From Robiginitomaculum sp. (GTDB lineage: Bacteria; Pseudomonadota; Alphaproteobacteria; Caulobacterales; Maricaulaceae), in assembly GCA_027071965.1 (NCBI GenBank), contig JALSYJ010000051.1, forward strand, positions 1 through 19,295: DNA of 19,295 bases, read 5' to 3'. Below the pieces are notes generated by a model. That model searched no databases and was not told where the DNA came from. It saw only the letters and a list, made by a program, of their open reading frames with translations. Below are positions 6,600 through 14,768 of the stretch, piece after piece (within the stretch, counting starts at the first letter, position 1; each line of letters begins with the position of its first letter). Both the position numbers and the translations under genes were made by a program.

Positions 6600-8081
6600 T
6601 TAGCGTATATAACCTAAGTCACGCAACCCTTTTATGGTCTCTTGTTGGAGGCCAGATCGCCTCTCTAATCTACCTTTATGTGTTATCTCTTTACCAAATT
6701 TTTTGAGTATATCTTTTAATACATCCATTTTGCTATTTTCTTTATTTATTCTGTAAATATCATGTTCTTCTTCAGGGTCATTATTAATGTTAAAAAACTG
6801 GAATGATCTCTCGTTCTTTCTGACGAGTTTATAATCTCCTTTCCGTACCGACTCGTAGAAATCATCATACAGATAAGAGGTGCATGAATAAGCATAATCA
6901 TTGGTTGACATGTCCCCTTGCTTCCCATGGAGAATCGCGGAGAAGCTCCGGCCATCAATTTTGTTCTCAAATTTTATCCCATATTCAGCAAGGATAGTTG
7001 GGGCCACGTCCGTGCTTGAAATAACCGTATTTATTGTCCGTTTTTCTTTCACTGTCGGATAGCTGATGATTAAAGGAATTCTGATGAGATTTTCTGTGAC
7101 GAACATTCCGTGCTCGAAAAAATAATTGTTCTTGCCTAAACTTTCACCATGATCCGCTGTAATAATTATGATCGTATTGCCTGAAATAGAAGACTCCTTA
7201 ATGTAGTTAAGTAATTTCCCGACTTCATCGTCTGTATAACGAATTTCTGCATCGTACTGGGCAATATAGTAGTCAACAACATTATGATTTCCCAGTCGTT
7301 GGTATCTGGGAATGGCACCTAACACCATATTGACTTTTCTTGGATCATTAGAAATCTTGTATTCAAGGGGCGCCGTTTCCTTCCCTACATAAAATGAGTC
7401 TCCAACGAACATTTCGTTATATTTATCAGGAGGCGTATAGGGGCCATGGGGGTCTAAAAAATGAACCCATAAAAAAAATGGCTCGTTTTTATTACCTTTG
7501 AGCCATTGTATCGCATTAGGAACCAACTCTGCCTGGCCCCAATGCTTGATTCCACCTTTTTTAGGGCTAATCATAGAAAATTCATCGAATCCACGAGCGT
7601 ACCCCCGGTGTTTGTTGAGTGTTGGATTCGCGACAAAAGCAACCTTTTTTATAGAGGCAGGTAAGAGCTCAACAAATGATTTAATTGAAGTTGAACGAAT
7701 GGTACCATTCGTTACGACTCCATGATGCTGGATGTATAATCCTGTGAAAAATGAGGTCATGGATGGTCCGGTTTTTGGGGCGGCTGTGTAGAAGTTTTTA
7801 AAAAGAGTGTTGTGGTTAGCGAACCTATCAATATTAGGCGAAGTGTTTCGTTGGTACCCATAGCACCCTAAGTGATCCGCCCGTAACGTGTCGATTGAAA
7901 TAAAAACGATGTTGTATGGATTATGCAGTTGCGGGCGCGCTTTTTTTTGAGATTCTTTATTGCCTTGATCGCTTTTGCTACAGGCGGCCAACAATATCAA
8001 GAAGATATACAATAAGAAGAGGAGATGTTTTTGATTTTTTAACTGAACGGAATTATTATGATAATTCATGATGCTCTCCAT
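6600..8081 (-). CDS. Sulfatase-fold lipoprotein with Thr nucleophile (module B, distal)
   Basis: A 493-residue AlkP-superfamily enzyme. A hydrophobic signal (residues 19-33) ends in the lipobox LAAC34 followed by Ser, so it is an exported lipoprotein. Metal ligands are D64 (SIDTLRAD), D310-H311 (TADHGESLG) and H324; LDPHGPY lies at 209-215. The nucleophile segment is K103-T104-G-P106-S107-M, Thr again in place of the formylglycine Cys/Ser, and the following Arg is Met. Hence the 'sulfatase' name should not be read as sulfatase activity. The C-terminus is LRDLGYIR. ATG 8081 is supported by AAGGAAAG at 8087-8094 with 5-nt spacing. The gene overlaps the SGNH gene upstream by 16 nt, so translation is probably coupled. 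Base composition is markedly AT-rich. It is the last gene of the long minus-strand operon. Confidence 0.9.
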   Translation of the reverse strand: MESIMNYHNNSVQLKNQKHLLFLLYIFLILLAACSKSDQGNKESQKKARPQLHNPYNIVFISIDTLRADHLGCYGYQRNTSPNIDRFANHNTLFKNFYTAAPKTGPSMTSFFTGLYIQHHGVVTNGTIRSTSIKSFVELLPASIKKVAFVANPTLNKHRGYARGFDEFSMISPKKGGIKHWGQAELVPNAIQWLKGNKNEPFFLWVHFLDPHGPYTPPDKYNEMFVGDSFYVGKETAPLEYKISNDPRKVNMVLGAIPRYQRLGNHNVVDYYIAQYDAEIRYTDDEVGKLLNYIKESSISGNTIIIITADHGESLGKNNYFFEHGMFVTENLIRIPLIISYPTVKEKRTINTVISSTDVAPTILAEYGIKFENKIDGRSFSAILHGKQGDMSTNDYAYSCTSYLYDDFYESVRKGDYKLVRKNERSFQFFNINNDPEEEHDIYRINKENSKMDVLKDILKKFGKEITHKGRLERRSGLQQETIKGLRDLGYIR

Positions 8082-9157
8082 TGAATCTTTCCTTGGTTAG
8101 AAATGCTGCCATTAAGCGCGTCAAAGATGATGTTCGATATAATTTTATGACCTAATACATTTGGGTGAGCATCTTTATTTGAAAACCATGTCACACTCCA
8201 GTCTTTCCAGTGACGTTGATTGAAGATTTTTTGGCTAATGGGATAACTGTCTATAACGAAATACCCCATCTCTTTCAATTTGGGTACAAGGGGCTTATGC
8301 AATAAAACATACATTTTGTCATGATCGAGATCGTCCTGTTGGGTTTCAAATGTGTTAAATATAAAGCAAGCAATTGGAATATTGTTATTCTTGCCAAGCT
8401 TGGCGAGCTCCTTGAGATTGTTCAAATGAGATTCATATTGGGGGCCAGCGTAGCGATAGTTGCGAAAAATCAGTTCCGGGGATTTTCCATGGGTGGATGT
8501 TATGGAAGTTGTTAGGTTTTTGTTGTACTGGTAGCGGATGCGTCTGGCAATCAATTTTATGAGGGCTGAGTGAAAAATATTGTTTCCGTACTCAGGTGGT
8601 ATGTAATTGGGTGGTTTTTCCCGAACCGGGTCAGCGTCATTATGGTCATAATGAAGGATTGTAAGATTGGGTTTCCATGGGACAACTCGTTCCTTAAATA
8701 TCGCAAGGAGCTGATGGCTGTTATAACCAGGCAGGCTGTAATTGCGTAGTACCACGCGCCTCCCTATCTTATTCTCTATTTGTTTTTTTAGTAGAAACGC
8801 ATACGTATCTTCATATTCGACGCGCCACCCAAAGGCGGTAGAGTCTCCTATCACGGCAAGCCTGAACGCGCCAGGGGGCGATGGGGGAGTAGGTCGGGCT
8901 GCGGAGATGCGACAGCAACCATCTTTACTGCTGGCCACAGTGACGCCTTTCCATTGTACCCGTATGTTTGGAATAAATTCATACACGATATCCTTGTTGG
9001 CGCTTGGGCGGGTAAAAGAGCTGATTCTTGTGCTGTCAACGAGTTGTTGAAGATATGTTGTGTCGACATCATCGTGAAATTGATAACGGACGAATCCCTC
9101 CAATAAAAACAAGGTGAGAATAATGGCACCGAGAAGCAATATAATCGATTTCTTCAT
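8066..9157 (-). CDS. Membrane-anchored SGNH/GDSL hydrolase-like protein
   Basis: A 363-residue protein starting MKKSIILLLGA, with one N-terminal hydrophobic segment (about residues 3-20) acting as signal anchor. The rest should face the periplasm. The SGNH blocks are in order: GDS at 104-106 (nucleophile S106) within VIGDSTAFG, G144 (SLPGYNS), N173 (HYDHND), and D329-A-H331 (DAHPN). Family members hydrolyse or transfer acyl groups on carbohydrates and lipids. In surface-polysaccharide loci they often work with membrane acyltransferases, and an OafA-type gene lies directly upstream. I chose ATG 9157 because it begins a canonical signal anchor. A TTG at 9178 preceded by AAGG would add seven residues. 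It overlaps the downstream lipoprotein gene by 16 nt. An acyl esterase or an AlgJ/AlgX-like acetyl carrier are both possible. Confidence 0.85.
   Translation of the reverse strand: MKKSIILLLGAIILTLFLLEGFVRYQFHDDVDTTYLQQLVDSTRISSFTRPSANKDIVYEFIPNIRVQWKGVTVASSKDGCCRISAARPTPPSPPGAFRLAVIGDSTAFGWRVEYEDTYAFLLKKQIENKIGRRVVLRNYSLPGYNSHQLLAIFKERVVPWKPNLTILHYDHNDADPVREKPPNYIPPEYGNNIFHSALIKLIARRIRYQYNKNLTTSITSTHGKSPELIFRNYRYAGPQYESHLNNLKELAKLGKNNNIPIACFIFNTFETQQDDLDHDKMYVLLHKPLVPKLKEMGYFVIDSYPISQKIFNQRHWKDWSVTWFSNKDAHPNVLGHKIISNIIFDALNGSISNQGKIQWRAS
8087..8094 (-). promoter_or_regulatory. Ribosome binding site for the lipoprotein gene starting at 8081
   Basis: AAGGAAAG on the minus strand, 5 nt before ATG 8081 and within the last codons of the SGNH gene. 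It is the strongest Shine-Dalgarno in this part of the window and fixes the start despite a second in-frame ATG four codons later. Confidence 0.7.
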
Positions 9158-9266
9158 TATGTGTTGAGTCCCATACAAGCCTTAAAAATAGTGGCAACAA
9201 CCAACTGCCAGTCTTGATAGCCCCGACAACGACTGCTCATACGCCAATTCCCCACATCATAAAGCC

Positions 9267-11264
9267 TCATTTCCAATAAGCCAATATACCTTCATTTTTT
9301 TTAATTCTTAACAGCAATTTTAAAAAGGAGGGAAGAAGCAATTGATTCCCATATCCACTCAAATGGTCTTGATCAAAAAATAATGGTTTTCCATCTCGAA
9401 AAACCGAACAAACACTGCCTGGACATAAGATAGGGAAAGGGTCCCATATAATTAACTCCGGGAATTCTGTTTTAAGCTTATGTATATTCTCCAATACAGG
9501 CGCATCAATATGCTTCAATTCTGCTGCCGGAACCTCGAACCCTGGAGCGCATACTGGGTTCATACTGTTGAACCAATCAACGCAACGAAAAATTGGTGCC
9601 CTGAATACCGGTTTAGGGGTATCGATTATGACAGTATAACCTATCGATAAAAGACGCCTAACTATCTTTCGAGACTGGACGAGGGCCTTGTGGTACTGTT
9701 CGGTTCTATTCCCATTCAAAATACGCTTCAATTTTTTAGGCCCATACATCCCCCACTGACTCGCTAACCTTTGTCCTCTCAGGGATGCCAAAAATACTAT
9801 ATCTCCTTTAGAATAACCTGATGAGAGTTCTTCAAAAAACCTATTTAATCTCATCTCACAATAATCGTTATCCGAATATGGCGTTCTCAAATCGGCGACA
9901 GGACAGCCTGGCACCCCCTTTATTTTCCAATGCATGCCAGTCTTCGCTGCGGCTTCACGGATCATTCCTCTATACGCACCAGCATGAGAATCTCCGACCA
10001 CCCATAGAGTTGGAGCAATTTCCCGCGGCTTGACCGACACAGCCCTCTCGCAATTAGGCAGATCTCCAGGATGCCAACCTTTGTCATTCGATACGGAACT
10101 GAGGGAAATAGGAGATTTCGCGATCATAGTATACACGACAGAGGAGACAATGATTATCGCAAAACCGGATGGAACAATTTTCCACGGCGGAGCCTGACGC
10201 AATCGCTTTGATCGCAAGAAAGGCGTCTCTATCAATTCGTACGAGGCAACCCCCAAAACTAATGTCAAAACAAAGCCAATACCATGTTGAGACGCCGTCT
10301 TAAATCCCATCGTCCAACGCATCAGAACAACAACAGGCCAATGCCAAAGGTATAAAGAATAAGAGCTTCGCCCCAGATACGTTACTAATGGATGTTTCAG
10401 TATCCTAATGCCAGATGACATTAACTCGTGAGGACTTCGAGCAGCACTAATCAGCATTAATGTACCCACTGTAGGCGACATGGCCCAAGGGAACGGAAAA
10501 AGCTTAGCGTCAGCATGAAATAAACCGATAAATACAAGAATAACACCAACGATCTCTGTTATGCGCATCGCCACGATAGTCTTCGGGACATAACGTCCAA
10601 CTGAATGATACTGAAAGAGTAAGGCACCACATGCTAACTCCCAAAACCTACTCGGCAGCATATAAAATGCACGCTGCGGATCGTTCGAAGTTTCTCCAAC
10701 AGACCACATTAATGAAATTAAGCCAATAATAAGCACAAGATGGCTCAACAAATTTTTCTTCATATTAGTGCCGTAATATCGCCGTATCCAGGGCAAGAAC
10801 AGCACAGGAAAAAAAAGGTAAAACTGTTCCTCTATAGCCAAAGACCAAGTATGAATGAATGGATTAAATCCAGAGCGGACTTTAAAATATCCATCGACTC
10901 TAGATGTCAATGCAAAATTACTTAATCCCCAAAAAGCATAATATCCTGTTCTATTGTTACTTGAGCTTAGCCAAGAATTGGGGATAAATAACTGAGACAC
11001 AAGACCTACGACCAATAGACAAAAAATCAAGGCTGGTAAAATCCGTAAGAATCGGCGTTTGTAGAACTCGGCAATATACTGAAAAATAGATACCTTATGG
11101 TTGCGTGTTAATGAAAGGGCAATGACGTAACCGGATATAACAAAAAAAATATCTACCCCTATAAATCCTGAAGGAGCAAGCCCAACGCCAAAATGAAAAG
11201 CGATAACTGCCAACACAGCCACGGCCCGTAGCCCATCGACAGCTTCAAAACGGGAATCAATCAT
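9267..11264 (-). CDS. OafA-type acyltransferase 3 with C-terminal SGNH domain
   Basis: A 665-residue integral membrane O-acyltransferase. The N-terminal acyltransferase-3 domain has VDGLRAVAVLAV with H24 near the start. It also has GFIGVDIFFVISGY at about 33-46 and IHTWSLAIEEQFYLFFP at about 138-154; about ten membrane segments follow to ~385. A periplasmic SGNH domain fills the C-terminus, with GDSH at 424-427 and DQDH at 631-634 as nucleophile and acid/base elements. Such fusions move acetyl groups across the membrane and O-acetylate lipopolysaccharide or other glycans. I chose ATG 11264, which starts the family-typical MIDSRFEAVDGLRA and has AAGGAAG at 11276-11282. An ATG at 11297 would add 11 residues with no better ribosome site. 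It lies between the beta-propeller gene and the SGNH hydrolase gene and is probably co-transcribed. The acceptor is unknown. Confidence 0.93.
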   Translation of the reverse strand: MIDSRFEAVDGLRAVAVLAVIAFHFGVGLAPSGFIGVDIFFVISGYVIALSLTRNHKVSIFQYIAEFYKRRFLRILPALIFCLLVVGLVSQLFIPNSWLSSSNNRTGYYAFWGLSNFALTSRVDGYFKVRSGFNPFIHTWSLAIEEQFYLFFPVLFLPWIRRYYGTNMKKNLLSHLVLIIGLISLMWSVGETSNDPQRAFYMLPSRFWELACGALLFQYHSVGRYVPKTIVAMRITEIVGVILVFIGLFHADAKLFPFPWAMSPTVGTLMLISAARSPHELMSSGIRILKHPLVTYLGRSSYSLYLWHWPVVVLMRWTMGFKTASQHGIGFVLTLVLGVASYELIETPFLRSKRLRQAPPWKIVPSGFAIIIVSSVVYTMIAKSPISLSSVSNDKGWHPGDLPNCERAVSVKPREIAPTLWVVGDSHAGAYRGMIREAAAKTGMHWKIKGVPGCPVADLRTPYSDNDYCEMRLNRFFEELSSGYSKGDIVFLASLRGQRLASQWGMYGPKKLKRILNGNRTEQYHKALVQSRKIVRRLLSIGYTVIIDTPKPVFRAPIFRCVDWFNSMNPVCAPGFEVPAAELKHIDAPVLENIHKLKTEFPELIIWDPFPILCPGSVCSVFRDGKPLFFDQDHLSGYGNQLLLPSFLKLLLRIKKNEGILAYWK

Positions 11265-11330
11265 CGGAAAATTTTCTTCCTTGAAACAAGTTCCCATTGT
11301 ACAGACCCGCCATATGTTTTTTTGCCCTAC

Positions 11331-13211
11331 TTACCATGATACAGAGAGGAAGAGATCAGACGTTGACAAATATCCAGTATATCCATAAATTTTCTCAGCA
11401 CGATGATCCATTATCAAGTGATCGGTTCGAGCCCCTCCCCGGCGCAGGCCAGGCGTATCATTCCTAAGCAAAACAACCGGCCCCGGTTCCACCGGCGGAG
11501 CCACGAATCCATCAAACAAAAGGAGGTCCAAATCGCCATCACGATCATAATCCATGGCTATGGCGGTATTGCCACTTCCTTCGGTCGGCCCTTGGGCGTG
11601 GCTCTTTTTGGCGCTCTCGACAAAGCTTCCGTGGCCATTATTGATAAAAAGGTGGTTGGCTGGATTTGTTTCCCTGAAGGTGGCACCCGCGTTGACCTGA
11701 TAGATATCCGGCCAGCCGTCGTTGTTGAAATCAGCGGCAATGGCATCAAAACCATATCCGGTACCGGATAGGCCGGCAGCCTTTGGTTGTTGTACAAAAA
11801 CACCGTTATCGTTGCGATAGAAGGTGTTCGGGACTAAGGTCGGGGGCGTGATATGCGTTTCGTGCATCAAGGGGCCGGTGATTTCCGAAATGGTGATGGC
11901 CCCTGATATTCCTTGCATCTTACGGCTCCCCCGGATCTCGATATGCGCGTTGTGACCGGAATCACTCCAAAGAAAGAGGCCGTCCTCATCTTCGGAGATA
12001 TGTGGCGCATGCTGGGCGGTCAGTTGGTTAAGTGAAATTGTTGCCTTCGCAAAACTCGACAACGGTCGTTTTTTTGCCCCCAGAAAAATCAAATCCGGCC
12101 GGGGGCGGCGCTCGAATCTGATGGCAAAGGTAAAAACCGCGCTTGGGGCGACAGGGACCGTCACTGCCTGGTGCCCTTGGCTATAATGCACTGAAAACAA
12201 AACTGAGTTACCCCGAAGATCAATACCATAGGGCTTGGAGAATGTGCGATGGACAAAGAGCAAGTCCATATCGCCATCCAAATCATAATCAATCGGCACC
12301 GTGGCAATCGCGTTATGCTCATCAAGGCCGAGTTCTGCACTGATATTCACCAGACGCCCATTTCGTTGCTGATAGATCTGCCCGGAATCCGCTCCCGGAC
12401 CGGTGGCGATATACGAGATGGTACCGTCGTGATTCAGGTCAACCGGCCGCAGGGCAAAGGAATGAATTTCCTGAAATCCCGGATAGGGGCCACCATCCAC
12501 GAATAACGACTTGCAATCGCATCCCAGGGCCAAACGGTGCGGGCGGTCTTTCTGATAAAAATTGAAGAGCAAGAGGTCAAGTTTTCCGTCGCCATTGAAA
12601 TCCGTTGGTGTGATGGAACGGCTTCGGCCGTAGATATCCTCCAACACCGGCGGCGGATCAAAACGAATAAATCGTTTCCCCTTGTCATTGAGAAAAAACA
12701 AATTCCTGCCTTGACCACGCCCCCGAAACGCCCCACAGGCAACAGCAATATCGGGGAAGGTGTCGTTGTTCAGGTCAATGAAACTCACGCCGTGGGTATC
12801 GGCGTACACCAGAGGCAGGCGATCCCGGCTTTCGACGAATTTGCCATGAGTATCGTTGGTCCATAAGCTCACATAGCCATGATGGCTGATAATCACATCC
12901 GGGTAGCCATCCTTGTTGTAGTCGGCTGCGGCTGCGGAATAGGTTTCCGAATGGTCGAGAGAAGCCAGCCCGGCCAGTGACGAGGCGTCGGTAAAAATTG
13001 GCAAGGTGGTAGCGGAAGCCGACACAGGCTGCTGCGCCGCCAACAGAAAGCACAAAGAAAAAACTATGAAACTATCCCAAGATACCTGGATCAAGGACGG
13101 AGAAAGATGGATGTCCCGGGAAAGCCTTCGGGATATCCGGGACGCTTTTTCAGGAACATTCAAGAGTTGTTTCACTTGCTCACCATAACAGCTATCGGAA
13201 CGAGTGACCAT
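11331..13211 (-). CDS. Secreted FG-GAP/VCBS beta-propeller protein
   Basis: A 626-residue protein with repeated calcium-loop motifs of the D-x-[ND]-x-D-G-x-x-D type at about residues 97, 146, 204, 258, 308, 494 and 554. Examples are DYNKDGYPD, DFNGDGKLD and DYDRDGDLD. These mark FG-GAP/VCBS blades of an integrin-alpha-like propeller. A hydrophobic stretch at 48-68 ending SASA fits a signal peptide, but about 40 mostly polar residues precede it. The true start may therefore be later, although no better-placed ATG is visible. Related proteins end in an ASPIC/UnbV domain. Here the C-terminus after LLRNDTPG is short, with only a degenerate G-Y-L-S-T-S-D end, so that domain appears shortened. It follows the sulfatase-fold gene by 15 nt in the same operon. 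A binding or scaffold role outside the cell is likely; no enzymatic motif is seen. Confidence 0.82.
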   Translation of the reverse strand: MVTRSDSCYGEQVKQLLNVPEKASRISRRLSRDIHLSPSLIQVSWDSFIVFSLCFLLAAQQPVSASATTLPIFTDASSLAGLASLDHSETYSAAAADYNKDGYPDVIISHHGYVSLWTNDTHGKFVESRDRLPLVYADTHGVSFIDLNNDTFPDIAVACGAFRGRGQGRNLFFLNDKGKRFIRFDPPPVLEDIYGRSRSITPTDFNGDGKLDLLLFNFYQKDRPHRLALGCDCKSLFVDGGPYPGFQEIHSFALRPVDLNHDGTISYIATGPGADSGQIYQQRNGRLVNISAELGLDEHNAIATVPIDYDLDGDMDLLFVHRTFSKPYGIDLRGNSVLFSVHYSQGHQAVTVPVAPSAVFTFAIRFERRPRPDLIFLGAKKRPLSSFAKATISLNQLTAQHAPHISEDEDGLFLWSDSGHNAHIEIRGSRKMQGISGAITISEITGPLMHETHITPPTLVPNTFYRNDNGVFVQQPKAAGLSGTGYGFDAIAADFNNDGWPDIYQVNAGATFRETNPANHLFINNGHGSFVESAKKSHAQGPTEGSGNTAIAMDYDRDGDLDLLLFDGFVAPPVEPGPVVLLRNDTPGLRRGGARTDHLIMDHRAEKIYGYTGYLSTSDLFLSVSW

Positions 13212-13226
13212 CCACCAGAGTATCTG

Positions 13227-14768
13227 TCATTTCATATACCCCAATTCCTTCAAACGATGGATTGTTTTTTTTCTCTCCTCGGGGCTTTGCGGCAATGGAT
13301 GTTGGCCAAGGGTTTTATTTCGCGCCAGGCGCTCGTGATTTTGCTGCCGGAATCTCGTCAGCAACGTTCGCATTTTCCGAACCAAACCGGGTTGTTGCAC
13401 AGCCAGATTTCTTGTCTCATGAGGGTCATCTTTCATGTCATATAGTTCAGCGTCGTCATCTCCCACGGCAATCAATTTATAGCCATTGAACAGCACCGCG
13501 TCCCGCTGGATGTTTTCCCTGACATCGGTGAAGAACAGGGGCCTTTGCGCGGGGCGTTTCTCACTGCCGGCCGCAAATGCGGCGATACTCTCTCCTTGCA
13601 TGGAACGCGCGGCCGCCGATACCCCAAGAAAATCGGCGACTGTCGACATCAGGCTGATCAGGGAAACCGGCCCCTCTCTCTTGACACCCATCGGCAAGCC
13701 GGGACCGCGCATGATCAGCGGTACATGGACCAAGGGTTCGTAATAACTGACCCCCTTGCCGAAACCGCCATGGCCGGTCTGCCCTCGTTCCCCGAATTGC
13801 TCTCCATGGTCCGAGGTAAAAATGATCAGGGTATCCTTGAAGAGACCGGCATGCTTCAAAGAGGCCATCAAGATCCCGATGCGCTCGTCAACAGATTCGA
13901 CCTCCGCCTGGTATAGGGCCTTACTATAAGCGATTTCCGTGGCCGAAAACGATTCACGCCACATGGGCAGAGGTCGTTTGTAAAGTTTTTGGTCATGAGG
14001 CATATTCCCGAAGGCGGAAGTCGTCCTGCCAACAAAAGGGGGTGGCGCGTCATAAGGGGCGTGTGGGTCGAGAAACCATTGCACAAAAAAGAATCGCTGT
14101 CCCGCCGGCAACTCCATGATATGACCGGCCCATTGATAGACGCTGTTGTAACGAGGCCACGGATGGATCTCCCCAAGGAAGGGACCAAAGCGCCCCTGCC
14201 AACGGACAATATCCTGGGGAGGAATCGGCTTTCTCACACTCAAGGGTAAACTGCGTTGATAGCCCTGAAAACTGTTATGCAGAGAGGCATTCGGGTTTTC
14301 GACCAGCATGGCGGTGGCAATCCCCTTGCCGGCAAGGATCTCGGGAAGGAGGGTGGCTTGATCCGGGACCTGGATGCGAATTGTCTTGCCATAAGGAGCG
14401 TAGGCATAGGTGGTTGGATAATTACCGGTGAACATGCTCACCGATGACGGCGCTGTCCAGGGCGAGGTGGAATAGGCGTTGTTAAAAAGGATCCCCTCTT
14501 TGGCCAACCGGTCGATATGCGGGGTATGGGCCGGACCGCCATAGCAGCCTAAGATATCATAACGCAAGGCGTCGGCAACAATGATAAAGACATTGGGGGC
14601 CATCGGCGGCTCGGGAAAACGCTGGCGGGCTGTTTTCTGTTCTATATTTGCGTTCTTGACGGAGGATGGATGGCGCTGGTCGTCTTTCGTGCACGAGACC
14701 GGAAGGAACAAGGCCAACAATAAAATGAGCGAGGTCTGCAAGACAGACAGGATATTTTTCGTTCTCAC
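13227..14768 (-). CDS. Sulfatase-fold lipoprotein with Thr nucleophile (module B, proximal)
   Basis: A 513-residue AlkP-superfamily enzyme. I place the start at GTG 14768, not the upstream ATG 14798. The GTG follows AGGGAG by 8 nt, shares GTGA with the sulfotransferase stop, and gives a normal signal MRTKNILSVLQTSLILLLALF with a lipoprotein Cys at 26 (PVSC, then Thr). The lipobox has Pro at -3 and is imperfect. Metal ligands are D66 (VADALRYD), D320-H321 (TSDHGEQFGE) and H333 (GHG); FLDPHAPY is at 232-239. The nucleophile site is W104-T105-A-P107-S108-S, Thr again, so formylglycine formation is excluded. The domain layout and sequence are closest to the module A enzyme at 5078-6514 (shared VESxDERxG, DHGEQFGE, GPG). 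The tail is LKELGYMK. It likely acts on a phospho- or sulfo-ester at the cell surface, as hydrolase or transferase. Confidence 0.9.
   Translation of the reverse strand: MRTKNILSVLQTSLILLLALFLPVSCTKDDQRHPSSVKNANIEQKTARQRFPEPPMAPNVFIIVADALRYDILGCYGGPAHTPHIDRLAKEGILFNNAYSTSPWTAPSSVSMFTGNYPTTYAYAPYGKTIRIQVPDQATLLPEILAGKGIATAMLVENPNASLHNSFQGYQRSLPLSVRKPIPPQDIVRWQGRFGPFLGEIHPWPRYNSVYQWAGHIMELPAGQRFFFVQWFLDPHAPYDAPPPFVGRTTSAFGNMPHDQKLYKRPLPMWRESFSATEIAYSKALYQAEVESVDERIGILMASLKHAGLFKDTLIIFTSDHGEQFGERGQTGHGGFGKGVSYYEPLVHVPLIMRGPGLPMGVKREGPVSLISLMSTVADFLGVSAAARSMQGESIAAFAAGSEKRPAQRPLFFTDVRENIQRDAVLFNGYKLIAVGDDDAELYDMKDDPHETRNLAVQQPGLVRKMRTLLTRFRQQNHERLARNKTLGQHPLPQSPEERKKTIHRLKELGYMK

Noticed and set aside
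13113..13143. Hairpin GTCCCGG/CCGGGAC as a terminator or regulatory site
   Set aside because: A 7-bp stem with a 17-nt loop inside the apparent N-terminal coding region of the propeller gene. The short T-run on the plus strand serves no plus-strand gene.
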